Assembly: GCF_016650815.1 (NCBI RefSeq)
Contig: NZ_JAEKEZ010000005.1
Coordinates: 250,797 to 314,796 of the forward strand
Source of the DNA: Pseudomonas sp. TH31
GTDB lineage: Bacteria; Pseudomonadota; Gammaproteobacteria; Pseudomonadales; Pseudomonadaceae
Direction: 5' to 3'
Length of the DNA stretch: 64,000 nt
Below, one piece after another: positions 26,814 through 38,050 of the stretch (the stretch's first letter is position 1; every line of letters begins with the position of its first letter). Below the pieces are notes generated by a model. That model was not told the origin of the DNA, ran no database searches, and was given only the letters and a program-made list of their open reading frames with translations. The translations under genes and the position numbers were made by a program.

Positions 26814-27476
26814 AGGCTCGACCGAGCACCAGCTGCAGCAGCCCTGCCAGTACCAGCGACGGCAGGGTAGCGCCGATATCCGGATAGAGATTGGCCAGCA
26901 AGTGATAGGTGCTCACGCCCCCAGCCAGGCGAGCAATGCCGGCCAGCGCAATGCGGCTGACGCCACCTGGCTGCTGCGTTTGCGCAGGATGAAGTGATCC
27001 ACCAGCACCACGCCGAACAGCGGCGCAAACACCGAACCGATCAACAGCAGGAAGTTCTGGTACTGGGCCAATGGCGCCAGGCAAGCGATCAGCGTGCAGA
27101 TAACGCCGATGGCCAAGGCCAGATGTTCGACTTTCAAGCGCAGTAGAATCCCGCTCGATACCGCCGCCGAGTGAATATCGGCAAAGGCATTTTCTGACTC
27201 ATCCAGCAGAATCAGCAGCAGCGGAATCCCCAGGCCAGCACCGGCCAGCGCCAACAGCAAGGCATTCACTTCACCGCTCGGCGCGAACGCCAGGGTGTAG
27301 GCGACGCCCAGGCTCATCAGCCAGAAATTACCAATAAAGAAGCCCAGCGCGGTGCCGCCGAAGACGTTTTTCGCACGCTTGCCGAAACGCGAGTAGTCGG
27401 CAATCAGCGGCAACCAGGACAGCGGCATCGCGATGGCAATGTCGAAGCCTGCGGCGAATGGCATCGAACCGTCACC
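26535..27476. repeat. 943-bp direct repeat, copy 2 (942 bp)
   Basis: Near-identical to 23750-24692. Differences are T for C at 26541, two changes around 26878-26885, one at about 27189, and one C fewer at 26918-26922. Copy 2 continues into the full-length cytX. Confidence 0.97.
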
Positions 27477-28073
27477 GGACTTGGCCCACAACGTGGCCAG
27501 ATCGGCTTTGGCGAACAGGTTCCAGGTCAACCAGATGCAGGCCGCCAGCAGCAACCAGATGCCCCACTTACGCAGGATCTGCCGCACGAAAGTCAGCGGG
27601 CCGCTCACCGCGAGCAAGGTCGCGAGTGCGCCGAACACCAGGGTCCAGAGCAGAGGATTGGACAGCAAGCTGCCTTCGCTGAAGGCGCGAGCGCCGAGCA
27701 GGCTGGCGGCATCGCGCATGACGATGATTTCGAACGAGCCCCAACCGATCAGTTGCAGCAGGTTCAGCACCGCGGGCAGGCTCGCGCCTTTTACGCCGAG
27801 ACTGAGCTTGAGCGCGGCCATCGACGACAGGCCGGTGTCGCTGCCGATCACGCCGACCGCCGCCAGCAGCAAAACGCCGACCAGCGTGCCGAGAAAGATC
27901 GCCAGCAGCGAGCCGGACAGGCCCAGACCTGGCGCGAGCAAAGCGCCGGTCTGCAAGACCATCAGGCCGATGCCGAGGGAGAACCACAGGGAAAACAGAT
28001 CGCGGCCGCCGAACACACGTTTGTCGGTCGGCACCGCAATATCAGGGGAATAGGTGCTGGGTTGAATGCTCAA
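26782..28073 (-). CDS. cytX: CytX-type hydroxymethylpyrimidine permease (frameshifted near the end)
   Basis: A 12-helix nucleobase:cation symporter (NCS1 family) thought to import the thiamine pyrimidine precursor, next to thiC. The start is probably TTG 28073 (LSIQPSTYSPDIAV). Conserved segments include FSLWFSLGIGLMVLQTGALL and MPLSWLPLIADYSR. The frame breaks at 26918-26922, where five C stand instead of the six in the duplicate copy. Read as is, the protein ends early at LLAWLGA. With one C restored it is 430 residues and ends YGRETARA. A family-2 REP doublet separates it from thiC. Confidence 0.82.
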
Positions 28074-28122
28074 GGGTGTTATCTCAGAGGGACATTTGTT
28101 GTTGTGTTGACCATCACCGCCT

Positions 28123-28194
28123 GTAGGAGCAAGGCTTGCCCGCGATGGCGATCTCAGGGGCGCTATCGCGGGCAAGCCTTGCTCCAACAAGAAA
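28123..28194. repeat. REP doublet, family 2
   Basis: Facing GGAGCAAGGCTTGCCCGCGA cores around a 15-bp spacer lie between thiC and cytX. Confidence 0.9.
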
Positions 28195-28232
28195 ACAGCG
28201 CCAACCTTGAGAGGCCGGCGCTGCGGATCAGA

Positions 28233-30121
<1,889 letters not shown>

Positions 30122-30293
30122 CACGGGCTCTCCGAACACATCCAGGCAGTGGATTTATTGTCGGAGCGAACCTGTAAACGAATGGGCGCACGAGCGCTGG
30201 AAATACCAGCTGTGCTGTGCTCAGTGCTCGAGGGGTGTTCGATTGTCGAACAACATCCCGGACGAAGCACAAGAGGACTCGCCGGGTGACGAG

Positions 30294-30391
30294 AAATCTT
30301 GTTCCCTACGCAGGCGCTAACCTGATCAGGTTCAACGGGATCCGAAATTATTCGATCTCAGCCTCATAGCAAGGCACCCCGACAAGAACCC
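30294..30391 (-). ncRNA. TPP riboswitch (THI element) upstream of thiC
   Basis: On the minus strand the conserved THI core is present: TCGGGGTGCC, then GGCTGAGA, then CCCGTTGAACCTGATCAGGT and TAGCGCCTGCGTAGGGAA. The outer TTCTTG and CAAGA segments can form the closing stem. It should bind thiamine pyrophosphate and repress thiC, and possibly cytX downstream. The remaining ~170 bp to the thiC start hold the expression platform. Confidence 0.95.
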
Positions 30392-30583
30392 GGCCAGTCT
30401 AGACACAACTGGCAAAGAACGCCAACACCGCGGTAAACACCATGATGAATGGCGTAATTACAGGATTGTTGCCAAACGAGTGCACAACTACACTCGCCGT
30501 GCCGTGCCGCGCCTTGACGCTGTACGACGCCGCGCCGTACCTTTGGCGCTCAAATTATCAGCGTAATTTTTAGGGATGGCCAA

Positions 30584-32023
30584 ATGCTGCGCAAACTCTC
30601 ACTGGCCCTTGCCGTGTCTTGTGCGTCCAATGGAATGGCCTGGGCAGCAGAAGCGCCTTTATCCACCAAAACCGACCTGGTCAGCGTCTACCAGGAAGCC
30701 GTGGATAACAACGCCGACCTGGCCGCCGCGCGCGCCCAATACGGCGCTCAGAAAGAAGTCGTGCCCCAGGCCCGTGCCGGGTTACTGCCGAATATCTCCG
30801 GCGGCGCTGAAGTGGCCGATGTGCGCACCCAGCTCGACCAGCCCGCGGCCACTGCCAACCGCAGCGCTCATTCGTATCAGGCAACCCTGTCCCAGCCACT
30901 GTTCCGCGCCGATCGCTGGTTCCAGTTCCAGGCTGCCAAGGACGTCAACGAGCAGGCTGCCCTGCAACTCTCGGCGACCGAGCAGAACCTGATCCTGCAA
31001 AGCGCTGAAAACTACTTCAACGTGCTGCGCAGTCAGGACAACCTGGCCTCGACCAAGGCTGAAGAAGCAGCGTTCAAGCGTCAGCTCGACCAGTCCAATG
31101 AGCGCTTTGATGTGGGCCTGTCGGACAAGACCGATGTGCTGCAATCCCAAGCCAGTTACGACACCGCGCGAGCCAACCGGATCCTGGCCCAGCGCCAGGT
31201 AGACGATGCGTTCGAAGCGCTGATCACCCTGACCAACCGTCAGTACAACTCGATCCAGGGCATCGTCCACACCTTGCCGATCCTGCCGCCGACACCGAAT
31301 GATGCCAAGGCTTGGGTCGACACCGCTGCCAGACAGAACCTCAACCTGCTGGCCAGCAACTACGCGGTCAGCGCCGCCGAACAAACCCTCAAGCAGCGCA
31401 AGGCCGGTCACGCACCGACCCTGGACGCCGTGGCGAAGTACGAGAAAGGCGACAATGATGCGCTGGGCTTCGCTAACCCGAGTGCCTTCGGCACCCCTTA
31501 CGGGGGCAACGTCGAGCAACGCACGCTGGCCCTGCAACTGAGCATTCCGATCTACAGCGGCGGGCTGACCAGTTCCCAGGTTCGCGAGTCCTCCTCACGC
31601 CTCGACCAGACCGAGCAACAGCGCGAAGGCCTGCGCCGGCAAATCGTCGAAAACACCCGCAACCTGCACCGCGCGGTGAACACCGACGTCGAGCAGGTAC
31701 AGGCGCGCAAGCAGTCGATCATCTCCAGCCAGAGCGCAGTGGAGGCCACCGAAATCGGTTATCAGGTGGGGACACGCAATATCGTCGACGTGCTCGATGC
31801 CCAGCGCCAGCTGTACACCTCGGTGCGCAACTACAACAACACCCGCTACGACTACATCCTCGACAACCTGCGCCTGAAGCAGGCGGCGGGCACGTTGAAC
31901 CCGGGGGATTTGCAGGATTTGTCGCGCTATCTCAAGGCTGACTACAACCCGGATAAGGACTTCCTGCCACCGGATCTGGCGAAGGCTGCGGCGGACCAGC
32001 TCAAGGCCCGGCCGGGTCAGTGA
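30584..32023 (+). CDS. tolC: TolC-family outer membrane efflux protein
   Basis: A 479-residue outer-membrane channel protein with signal peptide (cleavage after about AWA, residue 21). Two tandem OEP repeats form the beta-barrel and alpha-helical tunnel. The family features YFNVLRSQDNLASTKAEEAA, NERFDVGLSDKTDVLQSQA and YQVGTRNIVDVLDAQRQLY are present. In P. aeruginosa the gene here (PA4974) is opmH, the true TolC orthologue, used for type I secretion and efflux. It stands alone, divergent from thiC. The 190 bp before the start probably hold its promoter. Confidence 0.93.
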   Translation: MLRKLSLALAVSCASNGMAWAAEAPLSTKTDLVSVYQEAVDNNADLAAARAQYGAQKEVVPQARAGLLPNISGGAEVADVRTQLDQPAATANRSAHSYQATLSQPLFRADRWFQFQAAKDVNEQAALQLSATEQNLILQSAENYFNVLRSQDNLASTKAEEAAFKRQLDQSNERFDVGLSDKTDVLQSQASYDTARANRILAQRQVDDAFEALITLTNRQYNSIQGIVHTLPILPPTPNDAKAWVDTAARQNLNLLASNYAVSAAEQTLKQRKAGHAPTLDAVAKYEKGDNDALGFANPSAFGTPYGGNVEQRTLALQLSIPIYSGGLTSSQVRESSSRLDQTEQQREGLRRQIVENTRNLHRAVNTDVEQVQARKQSIISSQSAVEATEIGYQVGTRNIVDVLDAQRQLYTSVRNYNNTRYDYILDNLRLKQAAGTLNPGDLQDLSRYLKADYNPDKDFLPPDLAKAAADQLKARPGQ

Positions 32024-32028
32024 ACCCC

Positions 32029-32095
32029 GTAGGAGCATAGCTTGCTCGCGATGGCGATCTCGAGGACGCCATCGCGGGCAAGCCTTGCTCCTACA
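32029..32095. repeat. REP doublet, family 2
   Basis: Facing copies of the family-2 core, the left one altered (GGAGCATAGCTTGCTCGCGA), lie between the convergent tolC and waaA genes. Confidence 0.88.
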
Positions 32096-32135
32096 GGTTA
32101 GTGATCAATTAACCGTCCCAACCTATCAACGCGCT

Positions 32136-33413
32136 CTAGCGGTCGATCAACCGCCCCAACCCATCCAACAACCGCTGCAACGCGCCCTGATTGGTGCGCA
32201 TCACCTTAAGCCCCGCCTCGGCCATCCGTTGTGCATCGCGCGGCAATTCGAACAAGCGCTGCACTGCCAACGCCAAACCTTCAGCATCATCGACCTCGGC
32301 CAACGCGCCGGCGCTGCGTAACTGCGCGGCGATTTCGAGGAAGTTGAACAGGTGCGGGCCGCTCAAAACCGGCTTGGCCAGCGCCGCCGGCTCCAGCAGG
32401 TTATGCCCGCCGTTGGGCACCAGACTGCCGCCGACAAACGCGCTGTCGGCCAAGGCATACAGAAACAGCAACTCGCCCATGGTGTCGCCCAGCAGTACCG
32501 ACGTATCGGCTGTGACCGGCTCGCCACTGGAACGACGCACCGTGGCAAACCCCTGCCGCTTGCACAACTCGAACACCGAATTGAAACGCTCCGGGTGCCG
32601 CGGCACCAGAATCAGCAACGTATCAGGATGACTGGCCAGCAGCTGTTGATGCGCAGCCAGCACCACTTCGTCTTCACCTTCGTGGGTGCTGGCGGCAATC
32701 CATACCGGACGCTCCATCGCCTGCCACTGCCCACGCAACTCGGTCGCGCGCAGGGGCAGTTGCGGGTCGATGGTCAGGTCAAACTTGATCGAACCGGTGA
32801 CCTCGACGGTTTCAGCACGCGCGCCGAGCGAGCGCAAGCGCTCGGCCTCAGCCTCGGTCTGCACCGCGAACAGGCTCATCTCGGCCAGCATCGGCCCGGT
32901 CAGTTTATGGAAGCGCCCGTAGCCTTTGGCCGAGCGCTCGGACAGTCGCGCATTGGCCAGCGCCACAGGAATCCCGCGCCTGGCGCATTGATGAATGTGG
33001 TTGGGCCACAGTTCGGTTTCCATGATCACCGCCAGCGTCGGCTGAACCCGATCAAGGAACCGCGCCGCAGCACACGGCAAGTCGTACGGCAAATAGCAGT
33101 GCTGGATGCGCGGCTCATTGGCAAACAACGCCTGAATACGCTCCGAGCCAGTCGGGGTCATGCAGGTCACGGTGATCGGCAGCGCTGGATAACGTTGCAG
33201 CAAGGCGCGAATCATCGGCGCGGCGGCAATGCTTTCGCCCACCGACACCGCGTGCACCCAAATGCCGCCCGGCTTCATCGCCGGCATTGCGTAAGAAAAC
33301 CGCTCGCCAATGCGTTTGGCATAGGCTGGCGCCTTGCGCGAGCGCAGCCACAGCCGAATCGCTACCAATGGCAGCCCCAGGTAAAACAGCACGGTGTAGA
33401 GAGTTCTATTCAT
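32136..33413 (-). CDS. waaA: Kdo transferase WaaA
   Basis: Transfers 3-deoxy-D-manno-octulosonic acid from CMP-Kdo to lipid A precursor at the inner membrane, the first step of core assembly. The 425-residue protein has an N-terminal membrane anchor (YTVLFYLGLPLVAIRLWL). The glycosyltransferase-30 domain follows, with IWVHAVSVGESIAAAPMIRA and METELWPN. The C-terminal half contains the nucleotide-binding region with GDTMGELLFLYALAD and NGGHNLLEPAAL. Its start overlaps the stop of the LysR gene by 8 bp. It lies apart from the main core cluster, as PA4988 does in PAO1. Confidence 0.96.
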   Translation of the reverse strand: MNRTLYTVLFYLGLPLVAIRLWLRSRKAPAYAKRIGERFSYAMPAMKPGGIWVHAVSVGESIAAAPMIRALLQRYPALPITVTCMTPTGSERIQALFANEPRIQHCYLPYDLPCAAARFLDRVQPTLAVIMETELWPNHIHQCARRGIPVALANARLSERSAKGYGRFHKLTGPMLAEMSLFAVQTEAEAERLRSLGARAETVEVTGSIKFDLTIDPQLPLRATELRGQWQAMERPVWIAASTHEGEDEVVLAAHQQLLASHPDTLLILVPRHPERFNSVFELCKRQGFATVRRSSGEPVTADTSVLLGDTMGELLFLYALADSAFVGGSLVPNGGHNLLEPAALAKPVLSGPHLFNFLEIAAQLRSAGALAEVDDAEGLALAVQRLFELPRDAQRMAEAGLKVMRTNQGALQRLLDGLGRLIDR

Positions 33414-34326
33414 GGCGGCGGAGTTTATCGGTTTTTAAGCCGATCGCCTGCAAGTGCACGGCAAAACGTTCGGCCAACCAACGCGCTGCAGGGCCGAGCG
33501 GTTCGTCACGCCGCCAGACCAGCTCCACCACCAGTGCCGGCGGGGTCCATTCGCTGACCAGTTCAACCATCTGATTTTGATAGGTCGGGTATTGCACCAC
33601 ATGCCGGGGCAACCAGGCCCAGCCGAGGCCACGCACCAGCCATTCGGCCATTACGTAAAAACTGTCGGCGCGCCAGACTTGTGGGCTGGCGGGCTCACTG
33701 CCGGGATAAACACTGGACTCGGTAGACATCAGCAACTGGCGGTGCCGGGCCAGTTGCTGGCAGTTCACTTCGCCTTGCATCGCCAGCGGATGCCCTTTAC
33801 CGCACACGGTGACCATTTCAACGCTGCCCAACACCCGGCGCTCCAGCGCTTCGGGAATCTGGTCGTGAAAGAACAACAACCCCAGGTCAGCCCGCCGCTC
33901 CACCAGTTTGCGCGCGACATCGCCCTGGGCGGCGCTGGTCAGTTGCACTTCAAGGCTGGGGAATTGCTCGGCCAGGGCTTCGAAGCTTTCGATGATTGGT
34001 TGATAAGGCATCGCCTCATCCTGCGCCACGCGCAGACGCGCCTCCTGACCGCGCATCATCGCCAACGCCCGACCGTTCAGGCGTTCGCACTGGCGCAGCA
34101 CTTCCCGCGCCTCCTCCAGCAAAGCGCCGCCGGCCTCGGTCAGTTTCGGCTGGCGGCCGCTGCTGCGGTCGAACAGGCTCACGCCCAAATCCTCCTCCAG
34201 CAACGCAATCGAACTGCTGACCGCTGACTGCGCCTTGCGCTGATCCCGCGCCACCGCGGAAAACGAACGCTGTTCCGCTACGCTGACAAACAAACGCAGT
34301 TGTTCAAGATTCCATTGCATGTTCAT
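33406..34326 (-). CDS. LysR-family transcriptional regulator
   Basis: A 306-residue LysR regulator. The helix-turn-helix is at residues ~5-65 (LEQLRLFVSVAEQRSFSAVA and SSSIALLEEDLGVSLFDR), followed by a substrate-binding effector domain. It equals PA4989 in position. ATG 34326 (MNMQWNLEQLR) is chosen; ATG 34320 is equally plausible. It is divergent from the SMR transporter gene 103 bp away, the usual sign that it controls that gene. It overlaps waaA by 8 bp, so waaA may be co-transcribed. The effector is unknown. Confidence 0.85.
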   Translation of the reverse strand: MNMQWNLEQLRLFVSVAEQRSFSAVARDQRKAQSAVSSSIALLEEDLGVSLFDRSSGRQPKLTEAGGALLEEAREVLRQCERLNGRALAMMRGQEARLRVAQDEAMPYQPIIESFEALAEQFPSLEVQLTSAAQGDVARKLVERRADLGLLFFHDQIPEALERRVLGSVEMVTVCGKGHPLAMQGEVNCQQLARHRQLLMSTESSVYPGSEPASPQVWRADSFYVMAEWLVRGLGWAWLPRHVVQYPTYQNQMVELVSEWTPPALVVELVWRRDEPLGPAARWLAERFAVHLQAIGLKTDKLRRHE

Positions 34327-34429
34327 GGCCAAACCCATCTCCACAACAGATAGGTAATGACTTTACCGCATCTGGAGAATCTCTAGAATACCGACCTCAG
34401 AAAGCAGCACTTCACACGAGGATTACCCC

Positions 34430-34762
34430 ATGACCGCTTACTACTACCTGGCCATCGCTATCTGCGCCGAAGTGATCGCCACCGTTTCGATGAAAGCGGT
34501 CAAAGGCTTCAGCACGCCCCTGCCACTGATCCTGGTGATTGTCGGCTACAGCATCGCTTTCTGGATGCTGACCCTGGTGGTGCGCAGTGTGCCGGTGGGC
34601 GTCGCTTACGCGGTGTGGGCCGGCATGGGGATCGTGATGGTCAGCGTGGCAGCGCTGTTTATCTACGGGCAGAAGCTGGATGTACCGGCGATGCTGGGGA
34701 TGGGATTGATTGTGCTCGGCGTCGTAGTGATCCAGCTCTTCTCCAAAACCGCGGGACATTGA
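34430..34762 (+). CDS. Small multidrug resistance (SMR) family transporter
   Basis: A 110-residue, four-helix inner-membrane protein. It has the membrane-embedded glutamate (Glu15 in ICAEVIATVSMKAVKGF) that couples proton entry to drug export in EmrE. The SVPVGVAYAVWAGMG motif of helix 3 is also present. SMR pumps work as antiparallel dimers against cationic drugs or guanidinium. It corresponds to PA4990 and is divergent from the LysR gene. A REP doublet that ends in a T-run follows and could terminate transcription. Confidence 0.92.
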   Translation: MTAYYYLAIAICAEVIATVSMKAVKGFSTPLPLILVIVGYSIAFWMLTLVVRSVPVGVAYAVWAGMGIVMVSVAALFIYGQKLDVPAMLGMGLIVLGVVVIQLFSKTAGH

Positions 34763-34763
34763 A

Positions 34764-34842
34764 GAAAAAGATCGCAGCCTTCGGCAGCTCCTACATTGGA
34801 ATGCGTCTCCTGTAGGAGCTGCCAAAGGCTGCGATCTTTTTT
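34764..34842. repeat. REP doublet, family 1, possibly acting as terminator
   Basis: Facing family-1 cores directly after the SMR gene stop, ending GCGATCTTTTTT. The hairpin plus T-run would work as a rho-independent terminator. Confidence 0.88.
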
Positions 34843-34907
34843 CCCGTCTTAGCTCTGATCCTTGAGTCTGTATACTGCACCCTCGTCTTGAACACTGAGG
34901 TCGCTGC

Positions 34908-36082
34908 ATGCCATCCGTTATTTCCACCGACGTTCTGATTGTCGGCGCTGGTGTCGCCGGCCTCTGGCTGAATGCGCGCCTGCGCCGTCAGGGTTTTTCG
35001 ACCGTGCTGGTGGAAAGCGCCAGCCTCGGTGGCGGACAAAGTGTGAAGTCCCAGGGCATCATCCACGGTGGCGCTAAATATGCGTTGCACGGCGCCCTGA
35101 CCGGCGCCTCGGAGGCCATCTCCGACATGCCGCGCCGCTGGCGTGAAGCGCTGGCCGGCGAAGGCGAACTGGACCTGGCCGGCGTGCGCCTGTTGTCCGA
35201 AGCCCACTACCTCTGGTCCCCGGCACGATTGCCGGCAACCTGACCAGTTTCTTCGCCAGCAAAGCCGTGCGCGGGCGGGTCGATCAGGTCAAGGGCGATC
35301 AACTGCCACCGGCTCTTCAAGACAAGCGCTTCAAGGGCAAGGTATATCGCCTGGCAGAACTGGTGGTCGACGTCCCGAGCCTGATCCAGCGCCTGGCCGA
35401 TCTGGCGGGCGATGGTTTGCTCGCCGGGCAGGCAATCGAGCCGTTTCTGGAAGATGGAATTCTGGTCGGCCTGAAAGTCGACGGGCGCGAGATTCGCGCC
35501 CAGCGCATCGTCCTTAGCGCCGGTGCCGGTACCGCCGCATTGCTCGAAGCGCTGGGGCTGACTCAGCCGGCCATGCAGCGCCGGCCGTTGCACATGATCA
35601 TCGCCAAAGGCCCGAGCCTCAAACCGCTGTACGCCCACTGCCTGGGCGGCGGCACCAAACCGCGCGTCACCGTGACCACCCATCCGGCGGCCGATGGCCA
35701 ATGGGTCTGGTACCTGGGCGGTGACATCGCCGAAGCCGAAGGTGTGGCCCGCGAACCCGCCGAGCAAATTGCCACGGCGCAAAAAGAACTCCGCCAGTTG
35801 CTGCCATGGATCGACTTGAGCACCACGCAATGGGCCACCTTGCGTGTGGATCGCGCCGAGCCGTTGCAATCGGGCCTGACCCGCCCGGACAACGCCTTCC
35901 TCGCCGAGCAAGGTCGACTGCTGGTCGGTTGGCCGACCAAACTGGCGCTGGCGCCGGACTTCGCCGACCGGGTCATCGCCAGCCTAGCCCGCGACGGCAT
36001 TCAACCCGGCCCGGCGGCGCCATTGCCCGAGCTGCCAAAACCACCGATGGGCGTCCCGGCGTGGGAGCAACTGCTGCCATGA
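34908..36082 (+). CDS. FAD-dependent oxidoreductase, DAO family (frameshifted)
   Basis: A glycine-oxidase/DadA-like flavoprotein of ~391 residues after repair. The FAD-binding Rossmann motif is at the N-terminus (VLIVGAGVAGLWLNARLRRQ), followed by SQGIIHGGAKYALHG. The C-terminal half carries AQRIVLSAGAGTAALLEALG. The frame breaks at 35218-35223, where CCCCGG needs one more C to read YLWSPGTIAGNLTS. The stop overlaps the start of the aldo/keto reductase gene as ATGA, so the two are co-translated. It matches PA4991 in place. The substrate is unknown. Confidence 0.85.
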
Positions 36083-36891
36083 GCCAACCGACCCTGCACG
36101 ACCTGCATCGCCCGCTGGGCAGCACCGGCCTGCTGGTTTCACCGCTGGGCCTGGGCACCGTCAAACTCGGCCGCGATCAAGGGGTGAAATACCCCAACGG
36201 CTTCCAGATTCCCGGCGATGACGAAGCGCGCATGCTGCTCAAACTCGCCCGCGACATGGGCATCAACCTGATCGACACCGCCCCGGCCTATGGCCGCAGC
36301 GAAGAACGCCTCGGCCCGTTGCTGCGCGGTCAGCGTCAGGACTGGGTGATTGTCAGCAAGGTTGGCGAAGAGTTTACCGACGGCCAGTCGAGCCACGATT
36401 TCAGCGCCGCTCACACACGCCGTTCGGTGGAGCGCAGCCTGCAACGTCTGGAAACTGATTTTATCGACCTGGTGCTGGTGCACTCCGACGGCAACGACCT
36501 TACGATCCTCAACGACAGTGAGGTCTACGCGACCCTCGCCGAGCTCAAGGCCGAAGGCAAGATTCGCGGTTTCGGTTTTTCCGGAAAAACCGTTGAAGGC
36601 GGCTTGAAGGCTCTGGAACAAGGTGATTGCGCCATGGTCACCTACAATTTGAACGAACAAAACGAAAAAGCCGTCATTGACTATGCTGCTGCTCACGGCA
36701 AAGCCATCCTGGTGAAAAAAGCCCTCGCCAGCGGTCACGCCTGCCTGAGCCCCGGCGTCGACCCGGTGCGCGCCAGCTTCGAGTTGTTGTTTGAACATCC
36801 GGGTGTTGCCAGTGCTATTGTCGGGACCATCAATCCGCTGCACCTCGCCCACAACGTCGCGACCGTTGCCCAGGTCCTACGTAGAAACTGA
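36079..36891 (+). CDS. Aldo/keto reductase
   Basis: A 270-residue aldo/keto reductase-fold protein. It has GSTGLLVSPLGLGTVKLG at the start, the catalytic-region motif NLIDTAPAYGRSEERLGPLL (Asp and Tyr present), and a C-terminal SAIVGTINPLHLAHN phosphate-binding stretch. ATG 36079 overlaps the stop of the flavoprotein gene (ATGA). The pair matches PA4991-PA4992 in order. NADPH use and substrate are not shown by the sequence. The next gene starts 32 bp downstream and may belong to the same transcript. Confidence 0.9.
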   Translation: MSQPTLHDLHRPLGSTGLLVSPLGLGTVKLGRDQGVKYPNGFQIPGDDEARMLLKLARDMGINLIDTAPAYGRSEERLGPLLRGQRQDWVIVSKVGEEFTDGQSSHDFSAAHTRRSVERSLQRLETDFIDLVLVHSDGNDLTILNDSEVYATLAELKAEGKIRGFGFSGKTVEGGLKALEQGDCAMVTYNLNEQNEKAVIDYAAAHGKAILVKKALASGHACLSPGVDPVRASFELLFEHPGVASAIVGTINPLHLAHNVATVAQVLRRN

Positions 36892-36923
36892 TGCCGCCCA
36901 CGCGGCCTTAAGCAGGAGCCGAC

Positions 36924-37892
36924 ATGCCGCGTACGCTCATTAGAAAGAATCCGAGCAACTTCAAGACCCTGCCGTTGTACGTCGAAGCGACTCCCGAAGG
37001 CTTGAGCTATCAGAGCGTCGGGATGCCGCTGAATTTCTCCCAGACCCTGCAACGCCGCCGCCCGGTGGCAGTGGCCGACACCGAGCGCTTTGCGCTTGAG
37101 TTGGCCAATCTGGGGGTCTCGGTGCGCCTGACCCTGCATTGGCAGAGTCGCGATTATTGGGTGCTGGTGCGTCAGCGTCGGCAGGACCGTGGCGATGTGG
37201 TCCTCAAGCTGATTTCAGGTTACGTGCCTGCCCATGAGCTGAACCTGCCACTGCACACGGCGATCCAGGAGATTGCCGAAGAGTGCCTGCTGGAAACCCC
37301 GGAAGGCTGGCTCAGCGGGCGTTTCAATGACACCTGGCTGCCGGCCCCCTACTCCACCGCCTTGCATTATCGCGAAGCGCTGCCGTTTCGCCTGACGCCG
37401 TTGTCCGGCGCGGCGCGACCGGTGCGGTGTGCCAACATGCAACTGATCGAGCGGCCAAGGGCCTACGTGCATTTGCCGACCGCGTCCCTGCAATTGATCT
37501 ATGACTTGCGTCTGGACGTACCCAGGGAAGCCAAGTCCCTGAGCCTGTTTCATGTGGACGAGCGACTGGAGGGCGATCAGCTGGTGGCACGGCTGGATCG
37601 CAAGCGTCCAGATTTGTACTTGATGCCGTTGCAGGATGGCCAGCCAATGGCCGAGCTCTACACGTTGAAAAAGGATCAGCTCTACCCGGCGAGTACGCGC
37701 GGGTTGTACCTGGCCGAGAGCTTTGCCCAGCAGGAAGGCTGGCTGGTGCGCGACGAGCGAATTCGCTGGAAGGACTGGGTGCGCCAGCAAGGACTGGCCC
37801 CGCCGGGGAAGGATTCGGGGTTGGCGCGGTTGCGTGGCAAGGCCAAGCAACTGCTGAAGAAAATTGTGCCCCGTAAAAAAGTCAGCTCCTGA
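36924..37892 (+). CDS. Conserved Pseudomonas protein of unknown function
   Basis: A 322-residue soluble protein that I cannot place in a characterised family. Homologues have been labelled as metal ABC transporter ATPases, but I see no Walker A, Walker B or signature motif, so I do not accept that name. Visible features are an N-terminal basic segment, a middle region rich in Trp and Arg, and a lysine-rich C-terminus (RGKAKQLLKKIVPRKKVSS). It follows the aldo/keto reductase gene by 32 bp with GCAGGAG before the start. A REP doublet follows. Confidence 0.7.
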   Translation: MPRTLIRKNPSNFKTLPLYVEATPEGLSYQSVGMPLNFSQTLQRRRPVAVADTERFALELANLGVSVRLTLHWQSRDYWVLVRQRRQDRGDVVLKLISGYVPAHELNLPLHTAIQEIAEECLLETPEGWLSGRFNDTWLPAPYSTALHYREALPFRLTPLSGAARPVRCANMQLIERPRAYVHLPTASLQLIYDLRLDVPREAKSLSLFHVDERLEGDQLVARLDRKRPDLYLMPLQDGQPMAELYTLKKDQLYPASTRGLYLAESFAQQEGWLVRDERIRWKDWVRQQGLAPPGKDSGLARLRGKAKQLLKKIVPRKKVSS

Positions 37893-37897
37893 AAGCA

Positions 37898-37975
37898 AAA
37901 GATCGCAGCCTTCGGCAGCTCCTACGGGTGTACACGTAACCCTGTAGGAGCTGCCGAAGGCTGCGATCTTTTGAT
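37898..37975. repeat. REP doublet, family 1
   Basis: Facing family-1 cores between the conserved protein gene and hldE. A separate perfect hairpin (GCGAGGGGGCTTGCCCCCTCGC) sits at about 38008-38030, just after it. Confidence 0.9.
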
Positions 37976-38050
37976 GTTGCAATTAACCGGTCATGACGCT
38001 TTTATGGCGAGGGGGCTTGCCCCCTCGCCACAACAAGCCCTCAGCCCCAA

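Noticed and set aside
36924..37892. Metal ABC transporter ATPase
   Set aside because: No Walker A, signature or Walker B motif can be found in the protein.
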